Translations under genes and position numbers: made by a program | Notes under the pieces: model-generated | What the model was told of the DNA's origin: nothing | What the model saw: only the letters and a program-made list of their open reading frames with translations | Databases searched by the model: none | Assembly: GCF_000147815.2 (NCBI RefSeq) | Contig: NC_015957.1 | Coordinates: forward strand, 4,092,001-4,156,000 | Origin: Streptomyces violaceusniger Tu 4113 | GTDB lineage: Bacteria; Actinomycetota; Actinomycetes; Streptomycetales; Streptomycetaceae | Reading direction: 5' to 3' | Length of the DNA stretch: 64,000 bases | Part shown: positions 59,542 to 64,000 of the stretch, piece after piece | How the letters are laid out: each line of letters begins with the position of its first letter | Numbering within the stretch: position 1 is the stretch's first letter

Positions 59542-60945
59542 GTGACCGACTTTGACATGCTTGTGATTGGGTCCGGACCGGGCGGCCAGAAAGCTGCCAT
59601 CGCAGCCGCCAAACTCGGTCGCCGGGTGGCCGTCGTCGACCGGAAGGAGATGGTGGGCGGGGTCTCCCTCCACACCGGAACCGTTCCGTCGAAAACCCTG
59701 CGCGAGGCGGTGCTCTATCTCACCGGATTGACCCAGCGGGATCTGTACGGCCAGAGCTACCGGCTCAAGGACGACATCACCATCGCCGACCTGACGGCCC
59801 GGACCCAGCATGTGGTCGGCCGTGAGATGGACGTCGTCCGCAACCAACTGTCCCGCAACCGGGTCGCGCTGTTCCCGGGCACCGGGCGGTTCGTGGACGA
59901 CCACACCGTGGCCGTCACGGACGCGGACGGTCAGGAACAACTGCTGACCGCGCGGCATATCGTGATCGCCACCGGCACCCGCCCGGCCCGCCCCGCGAGC
60001 GTGGAATTCGACGAGCGGACGATCATGGACTCCGACAGCGTCCTCAACATGGAGCGGGTGCCGCGCTCCATGGTCATCGTGGGCGCCGGAGTGATCGGCA
60101 TCGAGTACGCCTCGATGTTCGCCGCCCTGGGCAGCAAGGTCACCGTGGTCGAGCAGCGCGAGGGGATGCTGGACTTCTGCGATGTCGAGATCGTCGAGGC
60201 GCTGAAGTACCGGCTGCGCGACCTGGCCGTCACCTTCCGCTTCGGCGAGACCGTGGCGGCCGTCGAGCGCCATGCGCGGGGCGCCCTGGCCGTCCTGGAG
60301 AGCGGTAAGAAGATCCCCGCCGACGCGGTCATGTACTCCGCGGGACGCCAGGGGCTCACCGACGGGCTGGACCTCGACAAGGCGGGGCTCACCGCCGACC
60401 GGCGGGGCCGGATAGCGGTGGACGAGCACTACCGCACCGCCGTACCGCATATCTACGCGGTCGGCGATGTGATCGGCTTCCCGGCCCTGGCCGCGACCTC
60501 CATGGAACAGGGGCGCAGCGCGGCGTACCACGCCTGCGAGGAGCCGGTGAACCCGATCCACCATCTGCAGCCGATCGGGATCTACAGCATCCCCGAGATC
60601 AGCTTCATCGGCCGCACCGAGGACCAGCTCACGGACGAGAAGGTGCCCTTCGAGGTCGGGGTGTCGCGCTACCGGGAGCTGGCCCGCGGCCAGATCGTCG
60701 GCGATGCGCACGGCATGCTGAAGCTGCTGGTCTCCCCGGAGGACCGGCGGCTGCTCGGGGTGCACTGCTTCGGCACCGGCGCCACCGAGCTGATCCATAT
60801 CGGCCAGGCCGTGATGGGCTGCGGCGGCACCGTCGACTATCTGGTGGACGCGGTGTTCAACTATCCGACCTTCGCCGAGTCCTACAAGGTCGCCGCGCTC
60901 GACGCCACGAACAAGATGCGCGAGGTCGACCACCTGCGGGACTGA
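59542..60945 (+). CDS. sthA: Soluble pyridine nucleotide transhydrogenase
   Basis: The 467-residue flavoprotein balances NADH and NADPH. It has the FAD motif [38 protein letters not shown] (no redox-active Cys pair, as in SthA and unlike lipoamide dehydrogenase), the NAD motif [51 protein letters not shown] and the dimerisation domain with [10 protein letters not shown] and [16 protein letters not shown]. The start is GTG at 59542 with no clear ribosome binding site, so a leaderless message is possible. Confidence 0.94.
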   Translation: MTDFDMLVIGSGPGGQKAAIAAAKLGRRVAVVDRKEMVGGVSLHTGTVPSKTLREAVLYLTGLTQRDLYGQSYRLKDDITIADLTARTQHVVGREMDVVRNQLSRNRVALFPGTGRFVDDHTVAVTDADGQEQLLTARHIVIATGTRPARPASVEFDERTIMDSDSVLNMERVPRSMVIVGAGVIGIEYASMFAALGSKVTVVEQREGMLDFCDVEIVEALKYRLRDLAVTFRFGETVAAVERHARGALAVLESGKKIPADAVMYSAGRQGLTDGLDLDKAGLTADRRGRIAVDEHYRTAVPHIYAVGDVIGFPALAATSMEQGRSAAYHACEEPVNPIHHLQPIGIYSIPEISFIGRTEDQLTDEKVPFEVGVSRYRELARGQIVGDAHGMLKLLVSPEDRRLLGVHCFGTGATELIHIGQAVMGCGGTVDYLVDAVFNYPTFAESYKVAALDATNKMREVDHLRD

Positions 60946-61021
60946 GCCCCGGCCCGCCTCCCCGCCCGCCCCGGATGTCCCTTTTTGGGATACTGGGAGG
61001 CAGATCGGGAGGAGGGCTCAG

Positions 61022-62941
<1,920 letters not shown>

Positions 62942-63018
62942 CCGCCACCGCTTCCTGGGGCCTGGCCTCACTCCGGCCTGACCGTCACCGCGTCCTGACC
63001 GTCGCTCCGGCCTGAGCG

Positions 63019-64000
63019 TCACTGCTTCCTGGGCGGCTCGCCCCGTGGCGCCGAGACCTCCACCAGCTCCGAACGCCCCTTGGCGTTGAGGTGCAGGATG
63101 GGAATGGCCTTGTTGCGCGGATTGCCGTTGTTCTCGAACGAGATGAAGCCGCTCGCCCCCGCCACCTGCTGACGGCCGTCCATCTGGTGGAACATCCGCG
63201 CCACCGCGTCCCCCGACACCTCGCCCTGCCAGCCCGCCGCCATCTGGATGCCATGGGCGGCGGCGAGCACCGCGTCATGCCCCATGATGGCCTGGCCGTC
63301 GTAGCGCGGATCGCCCGGGAACCACTTGTCCAGCGAGCCGCCCGCCTGGAAGTGGCGGGCCGAGGGGCCGGAGACATGGAGGGGGTCCTGCTGCCACATG
63401 TCGGGGTGCGCCAGACCCGTGTAGAGCACTCGCACCCCGCTCTCGGCGGCGTGCGCGAGCTCCTTGGCGGTGAGGTTGGAGGTGTCGTCACCGGTGATGA
63501 CGGTGAACTTCCGCTCCTGGCAGGGCCGGTTGGCGAGCGAGTCCAGGAACCGGGTGAGGTGTTTGCCGCGGCCCGCGAAGTAGACCACCTCCGGCTTCTG
63601 GTCGCACAGTTGCCCCGGCATATAGCGCAGCTCGTTCTCCCAGGCGCTGCGCACCGAGGAGTCATAGGTCATCCGGTCCGCCACCAGCCGATGGCCCTTG
63701 GTGTCCTGGAAGACCTCGGTGAAGGCGTCACCCAGCGTCTTGGCGTAGTAGTTGCTCCGCGCGGCGTCCTGAACGACCACCGCCGTACGGACCTTCTGCT
63801 TCTTCAGATAGGCGGAGGCGGCGTACGCCTCGTCCACATTGGTCGGCGAGACCCGGACGAAACCCTTTATGCCCTCTATGTTGGTGGCCGTCATGGTGCT
63901 GGCCACCAGGGCGAGCCCGCGGTCCGACAGCCGCCTCAGCGCGCTCAGGCTCCGCTCGGTGCTGGGGCCGAGCCCGGTGACCGCGACCAGCTTGTCGCGG
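63019..64000 (-). CDS. Receptor-type ligand-binding protein (Peripla_BP_6-like), 5' part missing
   Basis: At least 326 residues are present; the reading frame is open to the right edge, so the start lies outside. The sequence resembles branched-chain amino-acid-type receptor domains: GLGPSTERSLSALRRLSDRGLALVASMTATNIEGIKGFVRVSPTNVDEAYAASAYLKKQKVRTAVVVQDAARSNYYAKTLGDAF, PEVVYFAGRGKHLTRFLDSLA, ILHLNAKGR. It also shows LDKWFPGDPRYDGQAIMGHDAVLAAAHGIQMA, common in this fold. Whether it is a secreted solute-binding protein or the C-terminal part of a larger sensor cannot be told. It is convergent with the DnaK gene. Confidence 0.8.
   Translation of the reverse strand, partial: RDKLVAVTGLGPSTERSLSALRRLSDRGLALVASTMTATNIEGIKGFVRVSPTNVDEAYAASAYLKKQKVRTAVVVQDAARSNYYAKTLGDAFTEVFQDTKGHRLVADRMTYDSSVRSAWENELRYMPGQLCDQKPEVVYFAGRGKHLTRFLDSLANRPCQERKFTVITGDDTSNLTAKELAHAAESGVRVLYTGLAHPDMWQQDPLHVSGPSARHFQAGGSLDKWFPGDPRYDGQAIMGHDAVLAAAHGIQMAAGWQGEVSGDAVARMFHQMDGRQQVAGASGFISFENNGNPRNKAIPILHLNAKGRSELVEVSAPRGEPPRKQ

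Overview
The window is high-GC DNA with Streptomyces-style gene structure: GTG/TTG starts behind purine-rich ribosome binding sites, LacI/ROK/DeoR/GntR-controlled sugar operons, ECF and SigF-type sigma factors, F420-dependent oxidoreductases, and secreted proteins with Sec or Tat signals. It looks like chromosome rich in secreted polysaccharide-degrading enzymes. The intergenic repeat type around 25.0 and 27.8 kb resembles elements I associate with large-genome soil Streptomyces; the species is not determinable from the sequence. I saw no rRNA, tRNA, CRISPR array, prophage, insertion sequence or origin.

Layout. 0-7.4 kb: a hendecad-repeat helical protein divergent from a giant CtpI-like P-type ATPase, a small DUF6296-like protein, and an ECF sigma factor whose 3' end overlaps an antisense STAS gene. 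7.5-11.7 kb: GH75 chitosanase under a perfect palindrome, a SIS/class II aldolase operon divergent from its DeoR regulator, and type II 3-dehydroquinase. 11.7-27.7 kb: a beta-glucan utilisation region with GH55, a DUF1996 protein carrying a rare TTA codon, a clan-A glycosidase with CBM32, a LacI regulator, a ROK regulator divergent from an ABC sugar importer plus GH1 beta-glucosidase, a GH16 beta-glucanase with two CBM32 domains, and an L-rhamnose mutarotase. A 49-bp tandem array fills the gap between the LacI and ROK genes. 28-33.7 kb: a secreted S1 protease with Gly/Ala/Asp repeats, a translationally coupled PolX/uracil-DNA glycosylase pair, and a baeRF-type protein. 33.9-36.7 kb: a CsxA-type exo-glucosaminidase preceded by a site matching the chitosanase palindrome.

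36.8-46 kb: small membrane protein, HdeD-like protein, DUF2267, two F420/flavin-type oxidoreductases, C39-like peptidase, SDR, SigF-type sigma factor, AEC transporter and a Tat-exported GH3 beta-glucosidase divergent from a GntR regulator with a perfect 20-bp palindrome.

47.0-55.9 kb is the most interesting region. It is a divergent catabolic cassette of an LLM flavin monooxygenase, two AA_synth-family paralogues, an alpha/beta hydrolase, an aldehyde dehydrogenase and GntR on one strand, with a SnoaL-flavin reductase fusion, an NCS1 permease and an XRE-cupin regulator on the other. Genes overlap by 4-8 bp, and both arms carry the same operator-like TGCCATACAAGA element. The logic (import, reduced flavin, ring-opening monooxygenase, hydrolysis, aldehyde oxidation) parallels the Rut uracil pathway and bacterial pyridine ring cleavage, but the parts list is different. 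The substrate is unknown; an N-heterocycle or nucleobase-like compound is the working inference.

56-64 kb: Lrp regulator divergent from a DUF2000 gene, ketopantoate reductase, CGNR regulator, DUF1275 membrane protein, SthA transhydrogenase, a solitary second DnaK, and a truncated receptor-type ligand-binding protein running off the right edge.
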